64,000 nt of DNA from contig OX442317.1 in NCBI GenBank assembly GCA_949358305.1, forward strand, positions 15,504,491-15,568,490. The letters run 5' to 3'. Below, piece by piece: positions 31,201-43,325 of the stretch; the stretch's first letter is position 1; the number at the start of each line of letters is the position of its first letter. Made by a program: the position numbers and the translations under genes. Under the pieces are notes generated by a model. It had not been told where the DNA came from, ran no database searches, and saw only the letters and a list, made by a program, of their open reading frames with translations. This stretch comes from Strigamia acuminata (Eukaryota > Arthropoda > Chilopoda > Geophilomorpha > Linotaeniidae).

Positions 31201-32133
31201 AACATGATCGGGACGCAATTTGACCTAGTAATTCTCGGACAAACAAAGAAGTTGTTAGGGGTCGAATTCTATTCCTACAATCAACAATTGGTCCTTCATC
31301 AGACTTCATACGTCAACAAAGTCTTGTTGAAATTTAAGAACCACTTGGAACATGTGAAGATTCGATCCCAACCAATGACAAAGGCTACAGTCCTCACGAA
31401 GCAAGATTGTCCAACCACGATCGAAGAATTCAAAATCATGGAAGGAATTCCCTATCGAAGCTTGCTTGGATGTTTGGCGTTTATCGCATCAAGGACAAGG
31501 CCCGATATGACTTATGCAGTTAACATACTAAGTCAGTTTCAATCGAATCCAGGGTGGGACCACTGGATTGCACTACTGGATTTGCTCAGCTACCTAAGAA
31601 CGACAAAAAGTTACGGATTAATGTTGTTTCCAAACGATCGGATCGAAGTGATAGGATACAGCGACTCCGATTATGCGAACAATAGAGATGACCGAATCTC
31701 CGTTGGAGGCACATTAGTAACGTTGGGTAGCACACCCATTTATTGGAGAACATTTAAACAAAGAAACGTGACACTGTCAACGATGGAGGCAGAATACGTA
31801 GCCCTAACAGAGACTGTCAAGGACTATATCTGGATTGTGCGTGTCTTGCACGAGATTTTTCCTGAATTGTCGGATAGATTCTCTCACCACGTCATGTGCG
31901 ACAACATCTCCACAGTGGATTTTACTAAGTCTTGTGTTGAGAATAGAAAAACGAAGCACATCGACATAAGATACCACTTTATAAGAGAATTAGTTAAAAG
32001 GGACAATCTCCAGATCATCCACGTCGGCACGAAATCGAACTTTGCAGATATTTTCACAAAGTCAGTTGACAAGACTGATTTAATACAGTTCTGCAGCCGT
32101 TTCTTGATTGATTTAAATATTCTACGTGCTTAA
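28242..32133 (+). CDS. Copia gag C-terminus and pol polyprotein
   Basis: Continues the gag frame after BEL-B. In order: basic Gly/Arg/Gln-rich linker; CCHC knuckle C-F-R-C-N-Q-P-G-H-W-A-R-D-C; retropepsin Y-D-T-G-A-T-G-H-F; GAG-pre-integrase L-W-H-E-R-L-G-H-I-H; integrase core (M-D-V-C-G, R-T-D-N-G-M-E-F, G-V-S-E-R-L-N-Q); reverse transcriptase (C-R-W-I-Y, K-A-R-L-V-A-Q-G-F, catalytic Y-V-D-D-I); RNase H (Y-S-D-S-D-Y-A, S-T-M-E-A-E-Y-V-A-L) and T-K-H-I-D-I-R-Y-H. Integrase before RT is the Copia order. No stops or shifts are seen, so the BEL-B insertion is the only visible break. Confidence 0.94.
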
Positions 32134-32145
32134 TGCAAAATTAGA

Positions 32146-32163
32146 TAATACGAGGGGGCCGAT
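32146..32163 (+). promoter_or_regulatory. Copia polypurine tract region
   Basis: ACGAGGGGGCCGAT lies just before the 3' LTR start at 32164; the AGGGGG core would prime plus-strand synthesis. Confidence 0.65.
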
Positions 32164-32484
32164 TGTTAAATATTGATATGTGTTTGCCTATATATATTAC
32201 TTATTGTACAAGTGTATCTATATTGATGTCGTATTATCATGTTATTCCATATTAACGTTTGTATTTAGCCAAAGGTAAATAACCGCGGCATTTGTTTACA
32301 TTTAATATTCTGTATGATGCCAACAGGTGGCTCTCATCCTGAGAGGTCACATGACCACTGAATAAACCTCACTTGATCTTTTGTTTCTCACCTGTAAGGA
32401 TGATGCTTCTCTTTCCTTACAACTGATGTTTTTCCCAGCCACTGTTTGCACAAGTTCACACAAGTTGTTTAGCAACAGACAACA
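32164..32484 (+). repeat. Copia 3' LTR
   Basis: 321-bp twin of 17200-17520; one difference seen (GCCTATA against GACTATA). Followed by TGATG, the target duplication, and then BEL-A. Confidence 0.95.
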
Positions 32485-35073
32485 TGATGTCTCTCCGGAC
32501 AAGGAGCTGGAACGCCTATGGTCACTTGAAGCTGTGGGTATTCGTGCAGGAGAGCGCGATTCTGATTTCGTTCGAGATCGATTCGAACAGTCCACTGTTC
32601 GTCTCGAAGATGGTCGTTACCAGGTACGCTTACCTTTTAATGAGCATGTTACCGGACTTGAGTCCAACTGGGAGCTGGCAGTCACGCAGCTTTCCAATAC
32701 GCTAAAGCGCATAGATGCGAGTGACGACCACAAGAAACGCTATCACGATGCCATGTGGGCATATGTTCGCGAGGATCACGCTGAGGTGGTTCCTCCGGCC
32801 GAACGTTTCTGGACAGAAGGGGTTTACAATATCCCACATCACCCGGTAATTAAAGAGGACCGTGAGATTACGAAGTTTAGGGTCGTTTTTAACGCTTCTT
32901 CTTCAAAAAAGGGCGCGCGGTCGCTAAATGACTGTTTGTACCCGGGACCGTCTCTCAATCCCGATATCATCCGGGTTTTGATCAGGTTTCGTTTGATGTG
33001 CATTGCTATCATTGCCGACATCAAACAGGCGTTTTTGCAAGTATCGATCGATCCGAAGCATCGCAATTTCTTGCGCTTTCTTTGGGTGGCGGATGGATAT
33101 TTCGCCGATGTGTATTCGTGGCGAAACCTGTGGGACAACATGGTTGTCCTACGGATGACGGTGGTTCCGTTCGGGGTAAACTCCTCCCCATTTTTACTTT
33201 GCGCTACCATTCGTGCGCAAGGGCAACTTCATGCTGCCTCACACCCGAAAGAGGCGGATGCTCTCGACAAGGGTATCTTCATGGATGACCTCACGTCCGG
33301 TGCTGATCGTCCGCCAGCAGCTGTTGCTCATTGCTTGAATTTACGCAATATTCTCGACGCCGCAAAGTTACCGCTCGTTAAGTGGGCTGCGTCGAATGGT
33401 GAAGTCTTTGGTTCCCTAAAAGAGGAACGGTTCCATATGCGTGCTGATTCGTTCGAGAATCTCGGCGTTATCAAAATGCTGGGGATTCTCTGGGACGTCC
33501 AGCAGGACGCAATTCTTTTCAGAGTTCCCGAGTTTGATGAGGTTCCTTGCACTAGGCGGGGAGTCCTCTCGCTTGTTGCGTCTCTCTTTGACCCGTTGGG
33601 GTTCCTGGCCGCGATCGTTTTACCGATGAAGTTGCTGATGCAGAGCTTCTGGGGCCGAGCTTTCGCCTGGGACCGAGTGCTACCGGACGAAGACCGCGCT
33701 CAGGTTGCTCGTTGGTATGCAGACCTTCAACATCTGAAGGGAGTCAAGGTGCAAAGATGGGTGGGTACTTATTCTGGTGAAGGGCTAAGTTTAGAAGTGT
33801 ATTGCGACGCAAGTCCAAAAGCTTATGGCTGCGCGGTTTACATCCGGAACGCATCCGGTGTAAGTCGGCTTCTTGTCGGCAAGAGTAGGATTGCCCCGCT
33901 AGATAAGTTAACGCTTCCCCGCCTTGAGCTGACCGCTACAGTGATCGGTGTTCGCATGCTCGAATACATTCAAACCGATTTTTTACCTGATTTTCCTATC
34001 ATTAGTGTACGATATTTTACCGACTCTATGGTTGCGTTGGGGTGGATCCGATCGGAAAAGAATCGTTGGAAACCCTACGTTTCGAATCGAGTCGCCGAGA
34101 TCCTCGACAAGTCGAGTGTGGACCAGTGGTCATATGTCCCAACTGCAAAGAATCCCGCCGATATTTTGACACGTCCTTGCGACGTACAGACTCTGATTGG
34201 TAGTCACCTTTGGTGGAATGGTCCTGACCCTAAGGAGTTCGACCAGGTCGACACAGCTCAGGTGGTCCTTCCCAAAGAAGAAGAGAAGCTTGTCTCTTCT
34301 GCAGTGACACTTCATGATGACTTTCTCGACTCGCTTTTTCGACGATTCAGCTCGTTCAATCGCTTGACTCGCGTTCTCGCTTTAATTCGCCGGTGGCGCT
34401 TTCCTGCGCCCGCGAAGGAATTAAATGTGTATGAATTGGAGGAAGCGGAACGGAAGCTGATCTACTGGTCGCAACGCATGCACTTCTTCGCAGAATGCAT
34501 AGCAGTAGAGCGCAAGGAGGATGTTGAAAAGTCATCCCTCCTCCGAAATTTCGACTTATTTTTGGATGAGTTTGGTTTGCTACGGCTTAGAAGTCGCCTC
34601 GCCAAATCGTTTCTTCCATTTGATGAAGTCTACCCGATTTTGCTACACCCAAGTAGTTGGGTGACCCGTCTACTTATCCGTCGGGAGCACGCCGTGCTTC
34701 TGCACGGGGATTTAAGTGAGACGCTATATCGTGTCCGAAACCGTTTTTGGATAATACGCGGTCACCGAACTGTGCAGTCGGTCCTGCGCAACTGTCTTGT
34801 TTGCAAGAAAGGAAAGCTGATGCGCGAGGACCCGCCTACAGGCGATCCGCCGCCAGAGCGTGTGACGCCCGCAGCCCCATTCCAGCACACCGGCATTGAC
34901 CATTTAGGCCCGGTTACGCTAGGGAGCGGACGCAAGGCTTCTAAGGCCTACATACTGTTATTTACCTGTCTAGTTACGCGTAGTGTCCATCTGGAAGTAT
35001 CGGAGAACCTATCGGTAGAGAAGTTCGTGCTAGCTTTTAGAAGATTCGCAGCCCGTTTTGGTTATCCGGCTTG
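32485..35073 (+). mobile_element. BEL-A piece 2: reverse transcriptase, RNase H, integrase N-part
   Basis: Resumes BEL-A after Copia with the D-K-E-L-E-R-L-W-S-L-E linker. It carries reverse transcriptase (I-I-A-D-I-K-Q-A-F-L, catalytic F-M-D-D-L-T-S-G), RNase H (Y-C-D-A-S-P-K-A-Y-G), the H2C2 finger (L-L-H-G-D-L ... C-L-V-C) and the integrase start (I-D-H-L-G-P). The frame is open throughout. It is cut at the GGCT target (35070-35073) of element C, between the first and second catalytic acids of the integrase, and continues at 49718. GC-richer than BEL-B. Confidence 0.92.
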
Positions 35074-35916
35074 TTGCTTTTGAGTTACGGTAAGCAAAAC
35101 TAACCATGGTCGAATCACGCTTTCTCTCGGCCGCCATTTTGAGATGAGATACGAATCTGTCGCAAGCGTCGGAAATAAATAAAAACGTCCGGCTTAAAAG
35201 CCAAGGAGCGATAAAAATCACCTCCAGTTTAATTGAACACATAAAAACAACTGGCCACATGCCACTACAACAATATCACTGCTCGTATTAGAACAATCGA
35301 GCACGTAAATTCGTATTGTAAAGAGAAATGTTCGGCGGCCTCTTGCGAGCGAGACGCGAACTACATTTAACGTACAAACGGGCCAAAATCACCCAAAAAC
35401 TCCCGAATTGATACAGTAAAAACATACATTGACTCTGTATGAATCCCGGATCAACTCGTGACCAAAACCCAGCGATTACCGACCCCCAAAACAATAAAAC
35501 GAACACTCGAACACGTTTAGGCCTAGCAAGCCAACTCAAACGTAAACAACGGTTGCCCGGGCAACGCCCCGAACCGATGAAACTACCGTAGAACTTGCAG
35601 CACAAGCTCTTACACGAAAACCCGATATCATTTAAACACGAAACACGAGAAACCACGAAATCCGAAATACAACGACAAACACGATCCAAACAAACTAGAC
35701 CAATATTTCCGAAAACACCAAATGAACTCAACGCTCACTCAAGACCCGGCAGCGCTCACGAACCTCCTGCCGACAACTTAAATGCCAGTAAGCCCACTTA
35801 AAATTATCAAGAGAAAACCCATTTACTCAAAAACTAAAGACACCTTAAGAAACTAACTTTGCTTTAATTCACCAAAGGAAAAACCGCCATAACTTCCATC
35901 GCGGTTGCTAGCAAGA
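35074..35916 (-). repeat. Element C 3' LTR (left copy)
   Basis: About 843 bp, the partner of 48873-49717, with several substitutions by eye. Its inner end reads GCAAGA where the other copy has GCAACA, so one terminal base has changed. Confidence 0.88.
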
Positions 35917-36318
35917 GCGTATTGCCCAGCGGAAGAAGAGAGCGACCGCCAAAATAGACATCACCACGATGGGCAGTCCATCCCCCGACCGATCACGGCC
36001 GTAAGATCAAATCCCAGAGAGCAGAACCCAGAAGAAAGCTCTGCAAGTCCCCTCCCTTCTCCTTGGCGAGGAGAGACTTCTATAATTAGTTAAACTTGAA
36101 ACAGCAAGGAATCTATCAAATAAAAAACTGAAAACGCATTTTGGAAACCCAGCCGCGCCCATCCACTGCAACGCCTCGCTTGCAGCTGTTGACGACACAC
36201 CCGTCGAACGCCTGGTTCTCTTACTGCCGAGGACATCTGCGAATAGTCCAACAACTTCAAGGGCTTGCCCAGTGGGCAGTGTGGATCAGCTGTTCTTTCC
36301 CGAAAACACTGACAGAAG
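35917..36318 (-). other. Element C internal, left part
   Basis: 402 bp of non-coding sequence between the C 3' LTR and the inserted element D. On the minus strand it ends in CTTCTTCCGCTGGGCAATACGC, comparable to the sequence before the BEL-A 3' LTR. No gene seen. Confidence 0.7.
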
Positions 36319-37740
36319 TGTTGCGAGCAGGACGCAACAAAAAATAGGAGATGAAGAGTTCACGTTTTTAGTATCCGACAGGAAGAATTATTCTTTAATT
36401 TAGTTTCTGGATTTTATTACAAGAGTTTTAGGACATGTCTGAGACGTCCAGTTATCTGCCAGTTCAGTGGTTTTACTCCAGGAATTTCTTGGATGTAGTC
36501 ATGCTGTCAGTCGCATCTGGAATGGTCAAGGGATTTGTCTTTAGTCATTTGTGATTGTTTTAGTAATTTGTGCTTTAGTGGTTTAACTTCTTTTATGTGA
36601 ATTGTTAGTTTTAAAGGGGTTTTTACTTTTGTTTGAGATGTTATTGACCTTTGTGTGATATTTCTAGTGCTTTGATGATCACCGGAGACGTTGGACGATC
36701 AGAAGCGAGAGTTCTTGGGACGTCCTGAGCGGTAGTGCAGTCTTCAGCGCATTGGATAAGCGTACGGGACAGAGAATGGATTGGAAACGCATTGTTTAGC
36801 TTCTCCGCAGTGTCCCCGTACTTGGTTGGAAGTCCCTGCGCTGTTGTACTTGCCTTGGACGTCCCCTGGAAGTTTGTTTAGCTCGTTTCTGCGCCCGTAC
36901 ACGTCAGTTAGTTAGTATGCGTCCGCCATTTTTGAGTAGGAGCGGCTCTCTTGTTATCTTAGCAAAGTTGTTTATATCTTTCTTAGGAATTTGACATTCT
37001 TGTTGTATTTATTTACTAATACCCCGATGGTATTTAAATATGTTATTGATGTGCATTTGTTAGGTTTTACTTAAGTTTGTACTCAAGTACAGAGATTAGT
37101 GTTGTTAAAGCAATATTACTTTTGATTGTGTATTTATTTGCTGCTCTGTTACTTGTCAAAGATGTATTAAGTTAAGTTTGACTTGCTTTTATTGCTTTGT
37201 ATTTTTATCTGAGTTTATTTCTGATTGAAAGCAAATGTACATAGTTTTTAAGCTGTTATATTTATGAATGTAATTCGTAAGCGTCCTCTTTGGGTTGTGA
37301 TCGGCATTGTTCTTTTATATCCGATTGTTGTTGGTTGCTAAGGGCGCTTGTTGCCAAGCAGTTGTTGTAGACTGTAGCTAGAAGAAGCAGTCATAGTTGT
37401 TATCTGTTGTCATGCAGGATTAGAATAAACAGGTCGTTACTTTCTTTTTCCTTAAAGAGTTTGTCTGGATATTTTCTAACCTGCTAATCAACATGAAGTG
37501 TGAGTAGAGAACTTAGCTCACTCTCCTCCTCCATGGATCCGCATTTATTTGCCCAACAATAGAGCTGAGTTTCATATCGCATCTTCTACATGAAAGCTAA
37601 GCCTTTTTACTAAGCCTTTTTGCTAAGCCTAACGGTGTTCGCTGCTGGATTTTCCACTATACGACCGCGGAGGCGTAACCAAACGGTTACTTTCGTAGAA
37701 TTCCGACCACTTCCCCTGTTAGCTGAGGTTGCGCGCTACA
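36319..37740 (+). repeat. Element D 5' LTR
   Basis: 1422 bp. Starts with an inverted pair, TGTTGCG and CGCAACA, seven bases apart. Carries AATAAA at about 37423 and a GTGAGTAGAG motif at about 37500. About three differences from the 3' copy were noticed. Confidence 0.93.
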
Positions 37741-38060
37741 GGGAAGTCGTTTTTTGGTACCGTGACCCCAGGATTTCGGCGATTTGGTTCCAGAACCGAG
37801 GATTTCGTGCACGTTTGATCAGCGCGCATGAAGCAAGGCGTTTGGACACTCATCAGGCGATTCAAGAGTTTTTTGTGCTCACAGGACGGTTTGTGCAGTT
37901 AGCGGCTGGTTCCGCCTTCATTTCCAGTCAAGTGTGTGCAGCTGAGAGTCACCTGGAAGTGGCCACTGATGTCTTGGGTCAAGTTAAAAAGACACAACGC
38001 AATGAGCGACAGATCACCGAGTTTGAAGATGAACACTGAAAGTCAAGTGTTTTTTGCGAT
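37741..38060 (+). other. Element D primer site and conserved leader
   Basis: The primer site is at 37755-37774. The following 270 bp (GTGCACGTTTGATCAGCGCG and so on to about 38035) align by eye with the leader of element E read on the minus strand (about 61230-60970). A 139-codon frame spans it but starts in the LTR; shared nucleotides are more likely an RNA signal than a gene. Confidence 0.7.
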
Positions 38061-41000
38061 TTTTCTTGGGAAATACCCAAAGAATTTGTGGGCATTTATT
38101 TGTGTTTTCTTTTGGGGGAGTTTTGAGTATGCATTTGAATTTTAAGTGTTATATTTCTAAGTTTTTGGTTCCATTATAACTGCAAAAGCAGGGGAACAAG
38201 AGTTTTTAGCTAGATTAGTCTATAGTTTGCACGATTTTTTGTGAAAAATTTGTAAACAGGGATTAATTTATTTTTTTTGAGTTTTACTTGTAAAAAGAAA
38301 TAGTTTACTTGTAATTTAGAAAGAGATTAGTTATAGTTAGTCTGAGTAATTGTGCGCTCAGAATTTTCTCAGGGATTTATTTTCCAAGAGTTTTTTGTTT
38401 GAATTTAAGTTAGTTTAAGTGTTCACTTACCTGTCAGCAGATCACACAAGAGTCGGTCATGTTGGGCAGGATAATGCCGATGTCTTCGAGCCATAGAAGT
38501 CCCGACAGGTGCATGGTCAGCGAGTGGTCTCCGGTGCCTCGAGAGAGAGTTCGTCGTGTACGGCAAAGCTGGGTTCTCAACCCATTGAGTGTGATGGATC
38601 CACACATGCACGGCGCCTCAACAGTCCACAGAGCATGCTGGTTTCTGATGCAAGCAGACAGGTCAAGGGACAAGTCAAGCTCCCGTCAACTGAGCGCTGA
38701 CGCCCAGCTGTACGAGAAGATAGACGTCGGCCATCAGGGCAAAGGAGAAAGCAACTTGTTGGCAAAGTCTCGTCTTTGCAAGGGAGCCCACAGTTCGGGC
38801 CCAAGTTTGAGAACACAAGACCCAAGGTTGAGAGAAAGAGTGCCAGTCAGGAAAGATGAACCACATCGCCAGCCAAGACGAGCTCAAGCAGCTGGACGGT
38901 GGTCGTTTGACTGCAGCAAAGAGTCAAGCCGCCTCCTTGGAAAATTAAATTCTGTTTGCCTTTGTCAGTAGTTTAAGCTAAGGAAATTTATTAGGCTTAC
39001 GAATTTCTTGTTAGTCATTAAGAATTGGATTAAGTTTGTTGTCAGTCCGTTTTGTAAACTGGGGGATTGCCGGACGGCAGATTGGCCTTGGTTGAGGCCA
39101 GTGATAAAGGTCCCGCGCTCGTTTGCTTGTTCTTTCGGTTGATGCAAACGAGTGGTCGCTCCTTCTCCCTTGAGACACTCAGCCTGCTAATTTGGGTTGT
39201 GTAGGAGAATGGAGGCGAGGGATTTTGCCTCAGTGGCCACCGTGCTCGTCCGCCAGCCTTTCAGTGGGATCTGACCACATGTAGAAGTGTTTTGATTATG
39301 TTTTTGGGGGACTTTCGCATTGTCTAGTTAATTTTAAGCAGGTTTTAGTGCGGGTATTTTTTGAGTAGAATCTGTGCGCAGGTTAAAGCAAGATACTATA
39401 GTTTGAAGCCACTTTAACCGCTTATTTAAGAAAGCGGAAATTAAGGAATCAGTTTTCCATTTATTCTCGTTTAGTTTTTGTAAAATGAAGAGAAGTTATT
39501 GCTAAGAATTTGTAGACGTTCCCACTTCTAGTTTGTTGTACCGATGGCTTGTGAATAGAGTAAGCTCGATTTTTTCGGTTATTTTTTGGAAATTAGTACC
39601 GAAAGACTGTTTTAAACAGGCCAAATTTTCGCTTTATGCGTCAAAAATTTGTTAAGATGTTTGGGTACATTGCTGGGATCGTCACTTCTTCTTGATTTTA
39701 ACCTTTTAAATATATGTTAGTTTCCAGAGTTTGGGGAAAAAATGTTTGTTAAGTTTGCAGCCTCCAAGCGTCTTTGCGAGGGCGCTTGTGGTTCAGTTGG
39801 GTGATTACCTTCCTTTTTTGCGAGTTTGTTGCTGCACAGTGAGTTAGGACTGGGGGTGTAATGACCGCCATCCGGGTCAGTCTTTTAGGTTCAGATGCTT
39901 GAGAGCGAGATTTTGGATGATAAGGAATGCAGTCTCCATCTTGCACACTGTGTGGTCGAGAGTGGTATAAGAGCGCTCAATTGATCAGGTTAAGGTTGCA
40001 GAAGCACTTTTTTGTGAACCCCATTCTTTACCACGTTGAAATTTAGTTAGATAGGTAGAGTTTAACAGCAGTTCAACAGTCTTTAAATTTATTTTTATTG
40101 AAAGTTAGCTCACTTAAGGAAATGTAAAGTTACAGATTCGGGTTTTTGAGTGATTAGATGACCTGCTTGTTCGAGCATCCATTTGGCACTTAGCCATTTG
40201 CGATTGGCGGAGCAGAGTTCCGGTTTACTTAATGGAGCAATGGTTGGTCAGCGAATCCAGCGAGAGAGTTGGTGTTTGAGGATGTTGTAGAATTTCGGCT
40301 TTGAATGGGAAACACAACACATCTCTCTCCTTCGAAGACGCATTTCTCCTGCTGTATAACATATGATAGTTTTCCGAATTTGCTTTCTAGATAATTCAGT
40401 TTTAGTTTTAGTTCAGTTAGGTAATCCACCCACAATGGATTACATAGTAGGCCAACCAAGGTCCTCGGATTTACTCTGGGACTGAGGTTCAAAGGGCCCA
40501 AGCCTATTGCCTTGCTGCCCAGGTGGCACAGGAAGAGGTTTGGCAAGAGCATGCCTATTGCCTTTGCTGATTATTCAACACAAGGAGAGGCACAGAGAGA
40601 TATCTGCTTGCCTTCTGGCAGACAGATAATGCAAATGGTTGTGTGCTATTCATGCACGCTTTCAGCTCGCACTTTGTTCCTGTGTTTCATAGAAGGCCAC
40701 ACATGAGGTCTGGAGCCTTAAGTGAATTTAGGACACAGTCAGAAATAGAGGTTCATAAGCGGTTGTAAGACAGGGCACGTTCGTTCTTAGCGGCAAGATG
40801 CGAGTCCAGCAACCTTAGTGAAGACTTAGCCGGTTAACAGTTGGTCCGTCGGGTCTAAGAATTAGGTGGGAGCTGAGTCGAAAGTAAAGAAAGATTTGGC
40901 TCTGCTAATTCCACAACAAGAAGAGATAATAGGAAATCTTAAGCGGTTGATAGTTCAGTCCGTCAGGCTTAAGAGAAAAGGAGTTTTAAGCGGTTGATAG

Positions 41001-43325
41001 TTTAGTCCGTCAGGCTTAAGCAAGCACTTTTGTGCAAACAATAGGATTAGTTTAGTTAGCTCATTTTAAAGTGCATGGGGTTTGGAGAGATACTTGTAGT
41101 TGACAAGTTCTGTGATGGTCCTCGGCAGTCAGGGCATGGGTTCGCTCTCGCGGAGGATGGAATAGGTCGTTTTTTGGGCGTGTCGGATCTCGGTTGAGCA
41201 CTCGTGTTATTGGACGCAATGCATGAGGAGCCAATTGGTTTTAAAGGGTGGACTTCTTCACCGTACTTTAATTCCCGTTGCTCATGTTCTCTTGAGTTTC
41301 TGAGCATTGCTCAATTTTCGGTCTTGTTCACTGCCTCTTCGAGATGGTTGGAAGCACTGCCTTGATAGTTGGGATGGTTTTTTACGAGGTCTTCTTCTCC
41401 TTTGAGTCCAAGTCCTTTTTTCACCTATGCACGAGATTTAGTCAGTTATTTTTTGTCATTTGCGCCAAGCCTTTGGAAGATGTGTGGTAAAAGTTGAGTA
41501 CACCGCAATCCGTTTTCACGCCCCCTCCTACCCAGAGTTTTAGAGCACAGTTGCATAAGTGTTTTTGGGTACACATGAGAGATTAGGGCAGGGGTTTGAC
41601 ATGTAAAGTAGTCGTGATTTCGGGTCCCCTTGGGCTATCTTCCAATGGGAGGACGTAGGGGCGACAAGATAGTATAAGTTAGTAATTAGCTTTTTAATGT
41701 GATTTCGGAGCCTTTTTGCAACGAGTCTGGCGGTCACACGTCCATGGGGCTGAGGTTAGTGGCGTGTCAGATACTTGCATGGGGATCTTCTGAGACAAAA
41801 GCTTAATTTTCTTTAAAAGTTAGTAGAATAATTGGTTTTGGTTAGCTTATTCATGTTTGTTATAGGGGTTTGGACTTTGAATGTCCGATTGTAATAATTG
41901 AGAGTAATTATTGCCCCTTACTTTTTTCAGTTTAAAGGTGAATTTCTCTCACAAAGAGATTCACATGTGTTGTTGTTTTTCCAATTTTTTCTGGTTCCGG
42001 CGTTAGCGTTTTAAGCGCCTGGCAGCTTTCCTTTTTTGTCAGGAGGGAAATTGAAATTTTAAAAGAAAGGAAGGGATAGCTGAGGGGTTTGCCAGAGAGA
42101 AGGTCGGAAGCAGGGAATGCGAAAGGGATGGTGGAGCGATGTCAGGAGATATTCCTAATTTTCGAAAAATAATGGGAAAGGAAAATGTGTCATGCTTTTA
42201 GATAGAACTATTTGCCTTGCTTTGCTTTAGTCAGTAAAGAGTCCTGCGTGTAGTGGAGAGTGAAGAAGCTGAGAAGAGATCTATAGATAGTTGTCAAGTG
42301 GGGCCTGAAAGAAGTTGTTTGTCTTTAATTTTGAGTGGCTGCGTCTCTTGGTGGGAGTTTTATAGAGGAATAAAAGGGGAACTCTTACTAGGGAAGAGGT
42401 GTTGCCTTCAAATTTTTTGACGAATGACTGTCCTTCGAAGGAAGCTCAGTTTTCCTAATTATTTCAGATGAATAGTATTGGGGGTGCAATCTTTGACATT
42501 GCTCACTGTTGTTTTTCAATTGATATTTCGATTCTAGTTTTGGATATTTAGTTCAGAAGCATTTGGATACGAGTTGCCGCCTAAGTGGTCGGTCATTGGC
42601 TTGGCTGGTTGTTAGTCGTCGAGCTGTGATTTGTCCAGCTGTTTGGTTGGTCACACGGTATTCTAACGGGGAATTAGATGTCTTTGTTTAAGTAGTTAGG
42701 GGATTTCTTAAGTTTTCTACGGCATTTTGTTTCAGGTTGATGTCGACTTTGACAGGCATTCTGATTGGTTCAATGGTTGAGCTCGGATGTTTGCTTGTGT
42801 CGGTGTCATTAGAGGCGAATCTTGTCTGAGGATTCGAGCTACATCTCGAGGGAAGGTTTTGAGAAATCGGTTTTGTTAGTTATAGCTTTATGGTTATTCG
42901 TGTTTTAGTAGTGTCTTGTCGTTTGACTGGCTCCACTGGTTGTGGGCGTCGGTTCTCGAGAATTGACTACAGGTCAATCTTTGTAGAAGGGACGAGTTTT
43001 TTGTTGTGTGTTTGTTAGTCTTTTTCGTTGTGATTCGAGATGTAAGTCAGAATTTGGTTAATCTAGTTATGACATCTTCTGCAGGCTGTGTGGAATTTGT
43101 TTACTTGGTTTTCCGTGTCTCCTGGATTAGGGTGACCCGTTCTTTTTAATGTTGTTAGATTGTTAACAGAAGTCAATCTACCTCGTTTGGGGAGCAGGGT
43201 CCCGTAGTTCGTTCTTGGTTCTGCTGAGGTTACCGGCACATTGAATGCTCGTATGGTCAGGAAGTCTGGATCAGAACGCAGTCATTTTCGGGTGGCGGTT
43301 TTCTTCCTTTTTTCGGTGGGAGCAA
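38061..43325 (+). other. Element D internal filler, 5.3 kb without gene
   Basis: No frame longer than 170 codons and no recognisable domain in any frame. A GC-richer island lies at about 38430-38970. A short hairpin-forming repeat occurs at 40825-41020. The last bases before the 3' LTR (TTCTTCCTTTTTTCGGTGGGAGCAA) hold the polypurine region. Origin of the filler is unknown. Confidence 0.6.
40825..41020 (+). repeat. Three dispersed copies of a 36-bp hairpin motif
   Basis: Copies at 40825-40860, 40938-40973 and 40985-41020. Each has CTTAAGC (or a near match) at the start, GGTT-A-AGTT and GTCCGTC in the middle, and GCTTAAG at the end, so the ends can pair. The last two are almost identical. Confidence 0.75.

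Larger units (their letters stand above)
17200..32484 (+). mobile_element. Copia-type LTR retrotransposon inserted in BEL-A
   Basis: Bounded by 321-bp direct LTRs (17200-17520, 32164-32484) that begin TGTTAAATATTG and end CAGACAACA. The flanks are a 5-bp duplication, TGATG (17195-17199 and 32485-32489). Inside are an initiator-tRNA-Met-like primer site, gag at 18230, pol to 32133 and a purine-rich tract before the 3' LTR. The LTRs differ at one base by eye, so insertion is recent. The element is itself split by BEL-B. Confidence 0.95.

Noticed and set aside
37620-38039. 139-codon frame in element D leader with similarity to the E leader
   Set aside because: It starts inside the LTR, crosses the primer site, and similarity is at nucleotide level with indels; an RNA signal is more likely than a gene.
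38459-38971. 170-codon frame in element D filler
   Set aside because: Overlapping frames of similar length occur on both strands in this GC-richer island, and none shows a domain.
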